64,000 bases of DNA from a bacterium (GCA_024742475.1 JANSYI010000015.1:124001-188000); one strand, 5' to 3'; counted from the stretch's first letter, positions 41,356-49,931 are shown. Notes: a model not told the origin generated them from the letters alone. Translations and numbers: made by a program.

Positions 41356-42894
41356 CTACAGCCCCTTGACGAAGACGGAGACGTCGTCGATCTCCTGCGC
41401 CGTCAGCTTCTTGCTGTACGACTTCATCTTGGTGCCCGGGACACCCTTGATGACCGCGGTCTCGATGCGGGAGCGGCTCAGCCCGGCCAATGAGGTCACG
41501 CCCAGCTTGCGGCCAAAGGCGGTGTCGCCCTTGCCGTCGGCGCCGTGGCAGGTCTTGCACTTGGCCATGTAGATCGCTCGGCCGTTCTTCTTGTCGGTCT
41601 TGGGCTTCTTGGGCTTGGGTTCGGGTGCCGGCTTGGCTTCGGGCTCGGGCTTGGCGTCGGGCTCGGGCTTGGCTTCGGCCGCGGGCTTGGCCTTGGGCTT
41701 CTTGGGTCGCCGAGGCTTCTTGGGTTTGGCTTCGGGCTTGGGCTCGGGCTTGGCTTCGGGCTCGGGCTCGGGGGCCTCGGTCTCGCCCTCGGTTTCGCCC
41801 TCGTCGGTGTCCGCGCCCGTGCTGCCGGCGTCTGCGGGGGCGACCTCTTTGGCTGGGTACTTCTGCGCGAGATACCGCGCGATCTCGGTGGCGACCTCGT
41901 CGTCGAACTCCGCGCCCTCCTCGACCATTGCGGCGACGACGGAGCGCCATCCGGCGAGGTCGTCGGGGCCGTGGGTCTCGTTCTCGTCGAGCTCGTGGCA
42001 GGCGGTGCAGTGCTCCTCGAGCAGCGCTTCGCCCTTGGCCGGGTCGATCTTCGCGACCGCGACGACCTCGGCTTCGTGCGCCATGTCGACCATGGCGTCG
42101 GTGTTCTCCTCTTCCTTGCGTTCGGCGAGGCGACGCTCCTTGGTCGATTTTTGAATCTCGGGGGTGATGGCGGCGAGGTAGGCCGTGACGGCTGGGATGT
42201 CTTCGGCGCGCAGCTGCTCACCGAACACGGACGGCTTGTCGAGCATGCGCATCGAGACGTCGTACCAGCGCTGGGGCGTTCGCGGCTTGGCGAGGATCGT
42301 CCGCATGTCGTGGCAGACGATGCACTGCTTGACCAGTACCTGACGGCCCCTCTCGAAGCCGGCGTGGGTGGTGAGCGCCTCGATGTCGACCTCTTGCTCA
42401 CCGAAGTCGACGTTGGCGAGTAGCTTTTGGACCCGCTCGATGTTCGCCGGATCGGTGGTCCTACCCGAGAAGTCGTGGGCTTGCACCGCGTAGGGGATGG
42501 ACAGCGTGGAGAGGATCACCGTGCACAGCAGGAGGCCGAACCCGTAGTAGGGCATGGACTCCTCGAAGTGCCGGAAGAACAGCAGGATGAGGATCTTGCA
42601 GATGAGCAAGACGCCGATCGTGATGCCGACGACGGCGTGGAACACCGTGCGCGCGGGGAGCTCGTACTGGTACTCCCACAGGCGCGGGAGCATGTTCCAC
42701 ATCATGACGACGTAGATCGCTCCGTAGCCGTACCCGGCCAACGCGTGCATGCGGAGCCAGAACTTCGGAGCTTCGGTCTTCTTCAGCTCCTCGTTCCAAA
42801 ACTTGGGGCCCCAAAGCCAGGCCTGAAGCAACACCGCGATGATTGCCAAGGCGAGGAACGCGATCCCCAGCCACATGCTCAACGTCGTACTCAT
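41356..42894 (-). CDS. Membrane cytochrome with four helices and three c-type haem sites
   Basis: A 512-residue protein. The first 165 residues contain four membrane helices with several His (RMHALAGYGYG, VFHAVVGITIG, RHFEESMPYYG), resembling a diheme b-type cytochrome. A first c-type domain (CIVCH) follows at about 200, a second (CTACH) near 310, then a 65-residue Lys/Pro/Glu/Ala repeat, and a C-terminal monohaem cytochrome c (CKTCH with KSYSKKLTAQEIDDVSVFV). It probably passes electrons from the membrane quinone pool across the periplasm. The ATG at 42894 has an AAGGA site 5 nt upstream; an in-frame ATG at 42927 would add 11 residues. Confidence 0.85.
   Translation of the reverse strand: MSTTLSMWLGIAFLALAIIAVLLQAWLWGPKFWNEELKKTEAPKFWLRMHALAGYGYGAIYVVMMWNMLPRLWEYQYELPARTVFHAVVGITIGVLLICKILILLFFRHFEESMPYYGFGLLLCTVILSTLSIPYAVQAHDFSGRTTDPANIERVQKLLANVDFGEQEVDIEALTTHAGFERGRQVLVKQCIVCHDMRTILAKPRTPQRWYDVSMRMLDKPSVFGEQLRAEDIPAVTAYLAAITPEIQKSTKERRLAERKEEENTDAMVDMAHEAEVVAVAKIDPAKGEALLEEHCTACHELDENETHGPDDLAGWRSVVAAMVEEGAEFDDEVATEIARYLAQKYPAKEVAPADAGSTGADTDEGETEGETEAPEPEPEAKPEPKPEAKPKKPRRPKKPKAKPAAEAKPEPDAKPEPEAKPAPEPKPKKPKTDKKNGRAIYMAKCKTCHGADGKGDTAFGRKLGVTSLAGLSRSRIETAVIKGVPGTKMKSYSKKLTAQEIDDVSVFVKGL
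41588..41782. repeat. Low-complexity tract encoding Lys/Pro/Glu/Ala linker
   Basis: GGCTTGGGCTCGGGC and GGCTTGGCTTCGGGC type units encode EPKPEAKPEP-like repeats between the second and third haem domains of the cytochrome above. The linker is probably rod-like and may reach through peptidoglycan. Confidence 0.6.
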
Positions 42895-43057
42895 GAAGGT
42901 CCTTGTCAGGTCTCCGCGCCCGAACACCGGGCGGCGGAAAAACCGTCAGTCGGATCGATTGTTACGCCTTACGGAGAACGCGGTCGATCTCCGTTGGCCT
43001 ACCACCGGTCGCGATGAGGCGTCCCTATGGCTGCGATAGTCCTGGGCGATGGGACGC

Positions 43058-43540
43058 TCAGAACTCGAGGCGCCACACGAGACCCCCACCGCGGCCCTTG
43101 AAGTAGCAGCCGAGTCGGTGGGTTCGGATCGTCTTGGCGTCTCGCTGCTCGCGGAACACCGGGATGCCGCGGGTGGCCAGAGCTGCGAACGCCGAGGCGA
43201 CCGTGGTCGCGGCATAGGGTGTCGCTTGCCAACCGTCGCGGCGAACGTCGAAGCGCTCGAGCCCGGGCAGGGGTCCACGGGCCAGCAGGCTCGCACCCTC
43301 GCGCAGCTCCCACGGGTCTGTCAGCGCCAAGACGGTCCACTCCATGTCACGAGCCCAGCGCAGCCCGATGGCCGGGCTCGGCGCGAAGTCTGGCTCGGGG
43401 AGCGCGGTCTCGACCACCTGGCGCAGCTCGGCGGGCTCAGGATCCGCGGCGAACGCGCGATTGGAAGAGAACAGCGCGAGCATGACGAAGAGGCTCGAAA
43501 CGAGCAGCTGCAGTCGTCTGGCTGGTGCGGTTCGGACCAT
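43058..43540 (-). CDS. Small exported protein of unknown function
   Basis: A 160-residue protein with a Sec signal (MVRTAPARRLQLLVSSLFVM, predicted cleavage after NRAFA). The mature part is beta-rich with WTVLALTDPWELREGA and a C-terminal CYFKGRGGGLVWRLEF. No family was recognised. A hairpin (GTGTG-AGGA-CACAC) with the ribosome-site AGGA in its loop lies between a TACACT -10-like element and the ATG. The gene is tandem to the cytochrome gene with 163 bp between; in that gap I see no further gene, only possible cytochrome promoter sequence. Confidence 0.7.
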   Translation of the reverse strand: MVRTAPARRLQLLVSSLFVMLALFSSNRAFAADPEPAELRQVVETALPEPDFAPSPAIGLRWARDMEWTVLALTDPWELREGASLLARGPLPGLERFDVRRDGWQATPYAATTVASAFAALATRGIPVFREQRDAKTIRTHRLGCYFKGRGGGLVWRLEF

Positions 43541-43542
43541 TC

Positions 43543-43556
43543 GTGTGTCCTCACAC
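43543..43556 (-). promoter_or_regulatory. Hairpin presenting AGGA ribosome site in its loop
   Basis: On the minus strand GTGTG-AGGA-CACAC is a 5-bp stem with AGGA in the loop, 8 nt before the ATG at 43540. It follows TACACT (43557-43562). Translation may be modulated by this stem, or the repeat may bind a regulator. Confidence 0.35.
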
Positions 43557-43679
43557 AGTGTATCGGATCAAGGGGCGATCTCGAAAGGTGGGCACCCATC
43601 TCACCCTGTCGCGCTTGGAGCCCGCGAGCGGGCAAGGCGGTGCGGCTCCCTGGCCATGGCAGGGGTCTTTGATTCGCTC

Positions 43680-43685
43680 TAGAGT
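43680..43685 (+). promoter_or_regulatory. -10-like element (TAGAGT) before the beta-lactamase-like lipoprotein
   Basis: TAGAGT ends 9 nt before the ATG at 43695, in the recurrent leaderless-type arrangement; no ribosome site is present. Confidence 0.4.
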
Positions 43686-43694
43686 CGCCCACCG

Positions 43695-46118
43695 ATGAGA
43701 GAGCGATCGAAGTGGAGCTTGCTGCTCGTGGCGCTGGCGCTTGGGTGCGCCAAGCCGGCCGCGCCCGCCCCCGCGCCGCCCAAAGCGACGCCCGCGCCCC
43801 AGGAGGCGCAAGTCGAGTCCGCCCGTGACCGCTTCGTGGGCCGATTCGACACCCTGACCGAGCGTCTGGAGGAGGGTCTGACCAAGCACCACGTGCCGGG
43901 CATGGCCGTGGCCGTCGTCTACGACGACAGCGTCATCTACGCCAGGGGCTTCGGGTTCTCGGACCTCGAGCGCGAGGAGAAGGTCACCCCGCGCACCCGC
44001 TTCGCAATTGGCTCATCGACGAAGGCGTTCACCGCCACCGTGATCGGTCAGCTCGTCGACGAAGGGAAGATGACCTGGGACGACCCGATCACCACGCACG
44101 TGCCCGAGTTCGTGCTCGACGTGAAGTCGGACGACGCCGCCGCGCAGGTCACGATTCGCGACGCGTTGTGCCATCGCACCGGGTTCACGCGCATGGGTGT
44201 GCTGTGGGCGTCCGGCGACGTGCCTCGCGGCGACTTCCTCGCTCAGGCGTCCAAAGCCGAGCCGCTGGCGCCGTTTCGCGAGAAGTTCCTCTACAACAAC
44301 GTCACGTACACGGCCGCCGGCGAAGCGAGCGCGCGCGTCGCAGACGTCATGTGGGCTGAACTGGTAACCCAGCGGATCCTCGAGCCGCTCGGCATGCGCA
44401 ACTCGGTGGTGCTCGCCGAGGAGGCGAAGCGGCTGGGCATGGCGCAGGGCTACAAGTGGAACGAGGCGAGCTCCGCCTTCGATGCGCTCCCGATGCGTTC
44501 GCTGGATGAGATCGCTCCGGCCGGAGCCATCAACTCCACCGTCCTCGACATGACGGCGTGGCTTCGCTTTCAGATCAACCGGGGCATCTACCGAGGCGAC
44601 CGTCTGATCAAGGCCAAGACGCTCGCGGAGACCTGGACGCCACAGATCGACGTCGGAGGCGACGTGAAGTACGGCCTGGGCTGGTTCATCGAGGACTACG
44701 AGGGGCAGCCAATGCTGCACCACGGCGGCAACATCGATGGTTACTCGGCGATGGTCAGCTTCCTGCCCGAGGAGCGGCTGGGCTTCGTGATGCTCTCCAA
44801 CGTGTCCTTCAGCGCCATGCAAAACGCGGTGAGAGGCGTCGTCTACGACACGTTGCTCGAGGAAGAGGCGCAGGCGAGCCCCGCCGGCGATGAAGACCTC
44901 TCCACGTTCGAGGGCAAGTATCTCGCGGGCTTCGGTCCGTTCTCGGGCAAGTTCTTCACGGTGACCAGCGAGGACGGGGTGTTGTTCGTCGACGTCCCTG
45001 GCCAGCAGAACTACGAGCTCGAGCCCCCCGGCGAAGACGGCAAGCGCTCGTTCGCGCTGACCAAGACGATCGCGGTTCGCTTCGAACGCGACGAGAGCGG
45101 CGTCAACGTCATGCACCTGTACCAGGGCGGCTTCGACTTCGAGCTTTTCCGCGAGGGGTACGTGCCCGAGGCCGAGATCCCGCTCGACTCGCTCGAAGGC
45201 CTGCTCGGTGAGTACGAGCACTCCGTCCTCGGCAGAGCCAAGGTCCTCGTTCGCAACAACCGCTTGGCGATCGACGTGCCCAAGCAGATGGTCTACGAGC
45301 TTCATCCGCCCGATGAGCAGGGCAAGTGGCGCTTCCGGGTCAAGGACGACATCGCGGTGGAGTTCTCCCCCAAGGACGAGCCCAAGAAGGTCGTGCTTCA
45401 CCAGGGCGGCAAGACGTTCGACCTGGTGCGGGTCGCGAAGAAGCCCGCCAAGGGGGGGCCGACGGCAGCCACGCTGGAGAAGCTCCGCAAGTCGAAGCGA
45501 GCGGAGCGGGCGTTCGCAACGCTGGGCATCCTGCAGATGAGCGGCGACGTGCGGTTCGTGCAGTCGGGCGTGTCAGGCACCGTCACCGTGTGGCTGGCGC
45601 CCGACGGCCGGATCCGCGCTCGCATCGACCTGGGCAAGTTCGGCTGGAGCGACGCGATGTCGGGCCCCGACGGGGGCTGGGAAGTCTCTGCGTTCGGTCC
45701 TCGCGAAGACCTCGTCGGCAAGCGGCTCGAGCAGGCGCTGCTGCTCTCTCCGACGGTCTACGCGCGCAGCTTCGGCAAGGTCTTCGACGAGGTGACCGTG
45801 GAGGGCACCTCGACCATCGACGGGCGCGAGGTCATCGAGGCCGTGCTTTCCAAGGGCGAGCTGCCCGACCTGCGGGCCACGCTCGACGCGAAGACCGGTG
45901 ACATCGCCTCGCTGAAGTACGAGGCGCTGTGGTCGGGTCCGGGCACGATCTCCACCACCGAGACGCTCTCGGAGTACCGCAGCGTGATGGGCCTTCGACT
46001 TCCGCACGCGATCGACAGGTCGACCCAACAGTCGGGCACGGTCCGCATCACCAACATCGAGTACGAAGAAGTCAGCGAGATCGCGGGGCTGTTCCCCAAG
46101 CAACCGCCCGCGCGGTGA
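43695..46118 (+). CDS. Serine beta-lactamase-like lipoprotein with C-terminal add-on domains
   Basis: An 807-residue lipoprotein (lipobox ALGC, Cys18). Residues 55-385 form a class C beta-lactamase/esterase domain: Ser107-x2-Lys110 in FAIGSSTKAFT, Tyr-Asn in FLYNNVTY, and MLHHGGNIDGY in place of the KTG box. Two tandem beta-barrel repeats follow (about 400-480 and 495-580; GKYLAGFG, GEYEHSVLG) like DUF3471. The last 210 residues (LQMSGDVRFVQSGVSGTVTVWL) resemble the outer-membrane lipoprotein-sorting (LolA-like) fold. Substrate unknown; likely an envelope peptidase or esterase rather than antibiotic resistance. Confidence 0.85.
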   Translation: MRERSKWSLLLVALALGCAKPAAPAPAPPKATPAPQEAQVESARDRFVGRFDTLTERLEEGLTKHHVPGMAVAVVYDDSVIYARGFGFSDLEREEKVTPRTRFAIGSSTKAFTATVIGQLVDEGKMTWDDPITTHVPEFVLDVKSDDAAAQVTIRDALCHRTGFTRMGVLWASGDVPRGDFLAQASKAEPLAPFREKFLYNNVTYTAAGEASARVADVMWAELVTQRILEPLGMRNSVVLAEEAKRLGMAQGYKWNEASSAFDALPMRSLDEIAPAGAINSTVLDMTAWLRFQINRGIYRGDRLIKAKTLAETWTPQIDVGGDVKYGLGWFIEDYEGQPMLHHGGNIDGYSAMVSFLPEERLGFVMLSNVSFSAMQNAVRGVVYDTLLEEEAQASPAGDEDLSTFEGKYLAGFGPFSGKFFTVTSEDGVLFVDVPGQQNYELEPPGEDGKRSFALTKTIAVRFERDESGVNVMHLYQGGFDFELFREGYVPEAEIPLDSLEGLLGEYEHSVLGRAKVLVRNNRLAIDVPKQMVYELHPPDEQGKWRFRVKDDIAVEFSPKDEPKKVVLHQGGKTFDLVRVAKKPAKGGPTAATLEKLRKSKRAERAFATLGILQMSGDVRFVQSGVSGTVTVWLAPDGRIRARIDLGKFGWSDAMSGPDGGWEVSAFGPREDLVGKRLEQALLLSPTVYARSFGKVFDEVTVEGTSTIDGREVIEAVLSKGELPDLRATLDAKTGDIASLKYEALWSGPGTISTTETLSEYRSVMGLRLPHAIDRSTQQSGTVRITNIEYEEVSEIAGLFPKQPPAR

Positions 46119-46126
46119 AGCGCGAT

Positions 46127-46870
46127 TCAGCGGGATTCGATCGCTCGCGAGAACGCCCAGACGCCCAGCCCGAGCACGAGCACCGAGAACGCGCCGCAGG
46201 CCAGGCCCCACAGCCAGTACGTGCCGCCCAGCGCTGCCGCCATGTGGGCGGTGTCGCTAGGCATCACGCCTGCGCCCGTGTGGGCCTCGCTGACGAACAG
46301 GTAGTCGCTTCGGGAGAACACGCTCAGCGACATTTGAATCGCCAAGAAGACCAAGACCACCTGGGCGGTGTCGGCACTGCGGCGCCACGCGGTCCAGCCC
46401 AGGCCTGCCGCGACCAAGCCGGTGAACACGAGGCCGAAGACGTTGCGAATGAACAGCGCCATCATCACCGCGAAGAAGGCGGCCGCGACGGCGAGCGCGA
46501 CGCGGGAGAGCCGGCCGGTGCGCGCCACGGCGAAGGCGAGCGCGGCGACGATGGCGGGGCCGACCAGGCCGCCCGCGGAGATCAGCGCGCGCGCGACGGC
46601 TGCGTCGGACCCCAGGCCTCCGTGGGTTGCGACGCCCGAACCGTCGCTGAAGATGGCCATGCGCTCGAAGGATCCACCCATGAGCAGGGCGGTGAGGCCG
46701 TGGCCGAGCTCGTGCACCAGCGTGCTGAAGAGCATCAGCGGGTAGGCCACGAAGCCGCCGAGCGGGATGACGTAGAGCAGGGCGGTCAGGCCGATGCTGA
46801 GCCACAGCGCCTTCTTGGCGCGCCGCCGACGCGAGCGATCGTGCAACCAGGAGTCCAGCGAAGCGGCCAC
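46127..46870 (-). CDS. Membrane metalloprotease of the M50 type
   Basis: About 247 residues and mostly membrane-spanning (six or so hydrophobic segments). STLVHELGHGLTALLMGG has the HExxH zinc motif inside a membrane helix, as in site-2 proteases and the M50B-like family. A second Asp ligand region is not obvious (PSDTAHMAAALGG is a candidate). The start is taken at GTG 46870 because a TACGTT element ends 6 nt before it; the upstream GTG at 46876 would abut the element. It may release regulators such as an anti-sigma factor, although the only visible anti-sigma candidate is 29 kb away. Confidence 0.75.
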   Translation of the reverse strand: MAASLDSWLHDRSRRRRAKKALWLSIGLTALLYVIPLGGFVAYPLMLFSTLVHELGHGLTALLMGGSFERMAIFSDGSGVATHGGLGSDAAVARALISAGGLVGPAIVAALAFAVARTGRLSRVALAVAAAFFAVMMALFIRNVFGLVFTGLVAAGLGWTAWRRSADTAQVVLVFLAIQMSLSVFSRSDYLFVSEAHTGAGVMPSDTAHMAAALGGTYWLWGLACGAFSVLVLGLGVWAFSRAIESR

Positions 46871-46876
46871 CTCCAC

Positions 46877-46882
46877 AACGTA
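46877..46882 (-). promoter_or_regulatory. -10-like element (TACGTT) before the M50 gene
   Basis: Minus-strand TACGTT ends 6 nt before the GTG at 46870; this spacing decides between two in-frame GTG codons. Confidence 0.38.
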
Positions 46883-46902
46883 GCCCCCGGCGCCGTGATC
46901 CG

Positions 46903-47343
46903 CTATCGGTCGCGCAGCTCGTCACGTAGCTGCATGAGGAGCGCGCCCAGGCGGTTCTTTCCGCGGCCGTCGCCGCCGTCGGCCCAGTAGACGTCGTTGC
47001 GGGTGTGCTCGACGAGCTGCGCGTCGCCGGTCTGCAGGAGGCGACGGCGGCACTTGTCGTGCTGGGTGAACTTGGCCCGCAGCGCGTCCATCATTACGTC
47101 CTCCTTGACCGCCTCCCAGTCATCGCGCAGCCCCGGGAGCCGCCGACCCATGCGCGCGGCCTCCCCTGGACTCGGCGCGTTGCGGATGCGTTCGCGCAGC
47201 GCGGGGTCTTCGAACTTCATCGCTTGAAAGTAGTGCTCGGTCGTCGGCCACGTGTGCCCGCCCAGATCGATGGGGTGCCGCGAGAAGTTGGAGAACTCGC
47301 CGTAGTCGTCCCCTGCGCGGTAGAACTCGATGCGCTCGGCCAT
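46903..47343 (-). CDS. NADAR (YbiA-like) family protein
   Basis: A 146-residue NADAR protein, the family of the riboflavin-pathway N-glycosidase YbiA/RibX. Motifs: IEFYRAGDDYGEFSNFSRHPI (usual N-terminus), WPTTEHYFQAMKF, ARMGRRLPGLRDDWEAVKEDVM, ALRAKFTQHDKCRRRLLQTGD and the end motif NRLGALLMQLRDEL. All family blocks are present at normal length. It may hydrolyse damaged or signalling nucleotides such as ADP-ribose derivatives. The ATG at 47343 follows GGGAG closely; an ATG at 47361 is possible. Divergent from the lipoprotein at 47369 with 25 bp between. Confidence 0.9.
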   Translation of the reverse strand: MAERIEFYRAGDDYGEFSNFSRHPIDLGGHTWPTTEHYFQAMKFEDPALRERIRNAPSPGEAARMGRRLPGLRDDWEAVKEDVMMDALRAKFTQHDKCRRRLLQTGDAQLVEHTRNDVYWADGGDGRGKNRLGALLMQLRDELRDR

Positions 47344-47355
47344 CTCCCAGGCTGC

Positions 47356-47361
47356 TAACAT
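47356..47361 (+). promoter_or_regulatory. -10-like element (TAACAT) before the small lipoprotein gene
   Basis: TAACAT ends 7 nt before the GTG at 47369 and supports this GTG as the start, despite the 25-bp distance to the divergent NADAR start. Confidence 0.4.
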
Positions 47362-47368
47362 CGATGGC

Positions 47369-47833
47369 GTGCGGTGGACACCACTGATGCTCCTGCTCGC
47401 CGGGTGCGGCTCGGTCGAACCCATCGGGCCACCCGAGAGCTCGGGCGAGAGTTGGTCGACCAGCGGGGGTGATGCGGCAACCTCCGGAGCCTCGGGGGTG
47501 GACTCTGCGTCGGGAGCGGACACCGAGGACGGCTCGAGCACGGTGACCGGCGGCGCGGGCTCGTCGTCGGGCAGCAGCGGCACCGGAACCTCCACGGGGG
47601 CGCAGGTGGACGGCTCGGGCAGCGGCGGTTGCATCGAGGGCGAGCTCGGGTGCGCCTGCCTTCGGGGCAGCGGGTGCGCCGACGGGTTGACGTGCACGAG
47701 CGGGTTTTGCGTGTCGGACGTACCCTGCCCCGTCGAGCAGACGGGGTCGGAGACCTGCCAATGCACGGCGGGAGGCGGCTGCGACGTCGGGCTGGTGTGC
47801 GCGTCAAACCTCTGCGTCGACCCCGACGGCTGA
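47369..47833 (+). CDS. Small lipoprotein with Ser/Gly linker and Cys-rich tail
   Basis: A 154-residue lipoprotein from a GTG; signal peptide VRWTPLMLLLAGC with lipobox LAGC (Cys13). About 80 residues of Ser/Gly/Thr-rich linker follow, then a Cys-rich C-terminal module (CACLRGSGCADGLTCTSGFC, CQCTAGGGCDVGLVC) of the dickkopf-like type seen in several myxobacterial surface proteins. Probably a surface-exposed binding or structural protein. Its stop lies 3 nt from that of the convergent ChaN-type gene. Confidence 0.75.
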   Translation: MRWTPLMLLLAGCGSVEPIGPPESSGESWSTSGGDAATSGASGVDSASGADTEDGSSTVTGGAGSSSGSSGTGTSTGAQVDGSGSGGCIEGELGCACLRGSGCADGLTCTSGFCVSDVPCPVEQTGSETCQCTAGGGCDVGLVCASNLCVDPDG

Positions 47834-47836
47834 GCG

Positions 47837-49924
47837 TCAGTCCGATGCGTCGGCCGCCAGCGCCGAGGCCCAGGACCCTCCGAGGCCCGGAAGATAGTGG
47901 ACGTCGAGCTGCGCGTCGTGACCACGTACGAGCGCGCGCACCTCGTCCATGCGCCCCGGCGCCACGACGAAGGCGGCGGGCACGATCAGCATGCTCCGCT
48001 TGCCCTTCTCTCGTAGCGCGTCGAGCTTCGGCCCGAGCTGCGCGTCGTCGACGACGACCAGCGTCGCGAATCGGCTGCGCTTCTTGAGCACGTCTTGCTC
48101 GCCCAGTGCCGTCCACGCCGCACGCTCCTCGGCGGAGAGGTCGGGGGGCAAGACGAGAATCGTGGTGCCTCCGAACGGGCCGGGCGCGAGCGGCAAGCCC
48201 TTGCCATCGACGAAGGACTTCGGCTCCACGCGCAGCGTGGGGGGCTGAGCCGGATCGACGACGAGCGTTCGGGGAGCGCCGTCGCGCTCGGCGATCCGGA
48301 TGTGCAAGCGCGCCCACTGGCGAGCGATCGGGGTGTCGACGGCGATGCGTACCTGCGTCGGCGCCCCGGAGAGCGCGCGCGCGTCGAGCCCAAGGCCGTC
48401 GCGAATCTCCGCTTCGACGTCGGGGACCTCGCGGACCTGCGCAGGCACGGCGGCCAGCTCGAGGGTCTTCATCGCCGCCTCCATCGCCTCGGCATCGCCG
48501 CCGATGACGATCGAGCGGTCCTTCGGCGGCTCGGAGGGGATGCCGGCCTCGGCGAGTCGTCGGGGGCTCTTCGGCGCGACCGCGACCACGCGGCGCGGGG
48601 CGTCTGCGTAGAGCCCGGCCCAGAGCGCGACGTCGGCACCGCCGCCGTGACCGGCCACGACCACGCGGTCTTCGGGGATCGCCCAGCGGTCGGCGAGGTA
48701 GGCCGCGATCTCGTCGATGCCGCTGGCGACCCGGCCGGCGTCGGTGGCGTAGGTGTCGGGCCACGTCCAGCGCCCGCTGACCCGTGCATCGGCCGTGGAG
48801 ACGCGGTGGGGGTGTTCGACGACGGCGACCATCACGTCCTCGCCCAGCGCGGTCTTCCAGTGGGTGAGCGCGTCGGCGCTCGAGGTCTCGTCGTCGCCGA
48901 GCCAGATCAGCAGACCCTTGGGCTCGGACGCGATCGGGGCGGCCAAGCGATACGTCAGCTCGCCGGGCACGGTGACGCCGAGGGTGCCGGCGTTGGGACC
49001 CCGGGCGTCGGCGAGCGCGTACACGACGAAGTCGGCCCGCTCGGCGCTCTTCGAGGCATCGATGCCGCGCAGATCGTAGACGGGCTGAATCGTGACGATC
49101 GCGATCGAAGCGTCGGGGTCGCGGGCCCGCAGCTGGTTGGCGATGCCGTCGCCGTACTCGGCGTGAAAGCCCCCGACGACGTGAACGACGGCGGCGTCGG
49201 GCTTGGCCTCGCGGGCCTGCACCATCGCGTCGGCCATCGTGTTGTCCCACAGGTTCTGCACGGACCACTTGCGACCCTGGGCATCGGCGCCACCCATGTG
49301 CCCATGGCCGGCGTCGCGTAGCCTGGCCTCGATGCGAGCCCAATAGGTGTCGGCGGGCGGGTACACCTGCGCGGGAAACCACGCGCGCTGCTCGGCGGTC
49401 AGCTCGTCCATCGCGGCGGCCTTCTTCATGCCGAAGGCGCGCTGCACCGAGCGCGGCAGGTTCGCGCCGATCACCGGAACGCCGCGTTGCTTGGCGGTCT
49501 CGACCAGGGGCCGGTAGCCGGTGCGGTAGTTGGACCACGGCGGCGCGCGCTCGATGAAGGTCGCCTCGTCGATCGACCCGGCGAGGTACGCATCGAGAGC
49601 GGGCTGCTGGTCGCGCGTGAACATCTCCATGCTCAGCACCGTGGACTCGGCACCTCGTCGCGCGATCACGCCTTCGAGGATCGTGCGCTCGATTCGGTGC
49701 GTCTGATCGTCGAGGTGAGTCTCCCCGACGAGGATGTAGTCGGCGCCGGAAATGGCGTCCAGCATCGCTGGGACGCTGGATTCGGCGCTGCCGCCGAAGA
49801 CGCGCAGGCCGTAGTCCACGGGGGCGGGGGCGCTGGAGCCCGCCTGCGTCGATGCCGATGGCGCGGAAGCACACCCCGCCGAGACGAGGGCTGCGCAGCA
49901 CACGGAGCGAGCGAGGCGGATCAT
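47837..49924 (-). CDS. ChaN-like haem-binding lipoprotein fused to alpha/beta-hydrolase-like domain
   Basis: About 695 residues. Lipobox SAGC (Cys18) when the start is ATG 49924; an ATG three codons upstream overlaps the TACCAT -10-like element and is less likely. Residues 45-300 resemble ChaN/DUF399 haem-iron uptake proteins (DYILVGETHLDDQTHRIE, SMEMFTRDQQPALDAYL, VVHVVGGFHAEYGDG). Residues 310-695 form a second region with an alpha/beta-hydrolase-type turn (VVVAGHGGGADVALWAGLYA); the G-x-G-x-G elbow has Gly where the nucleophile Ser should be. This may be a non-catalytic hydrolase fold. Fusion of ChaN with such a domain is uncommon. Confidence 0.8.
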   Translation of the reverse strand: MIRLARSVCCAALVSAGCASAPSASTQAGSSAPAPVDYGLRVFGGSAESSVPAMLDAISGADYILVGETHLDDQTHRIERTILEGVIARRGAESTVLSMEMFTRDQQPALDAYLAGSIDEATFIERAPPWSNYRTGYRPLVETAKQRGVPVIGANLPRSVQRAFGMKKAAAMDELTAEQRAWFPAQVYPPADTYWARIEARLRDAGHGHMGGADAQGRKWSVQNLWDNTMADAMVQAREAKPDAAVVHVVGGFHAEYGDGIANQLRARDPDASIAIVTIQPVYDLRGIDASKSAERADFVVYALADARGPNAGTLGVTVPGELTYRLAAPIASEPKGLLIWLGDDETSSADALTHWKTALGEDVMVAVVEHPHRVSTADARVSGRWTWPDTYATDAGRVASGIDEIAAYLADRWAIPEDRVVVAGHGGGADVALWAGLYADAPRRVVAVAPKSPRRLAEAGIPSEPPKDRSIVIGGDAEAMEAAMKTLELAAVPAQVREVPDVEAEIRDGLGLDARALSGAPTQVRIAVDTPIARQWARLHIRIAERDGAPRTLVVDPAQPPTLRVEPKSFVDGKGLPLAPGPFGGTTILVLPPDLSAEERAAWTALGEQDVLKKRSRFATLVVVDDAQLGPKLDALREKGKRSMLIVPAAFVVAPGRMDEVRALVRGHDAQLDVHYLPGLGGSWASALAADASD

Positions 49925-49931
49925 CGCGCGC

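Noticed and set aside
43695..46118. Antibiotic resistance beta-lactamase
   Set aside because: The KTG box is absent (HHGG instead), the protein is an 807-residue lipoprotein with extra domains, and this matches the broad esterase/peptidase clade.
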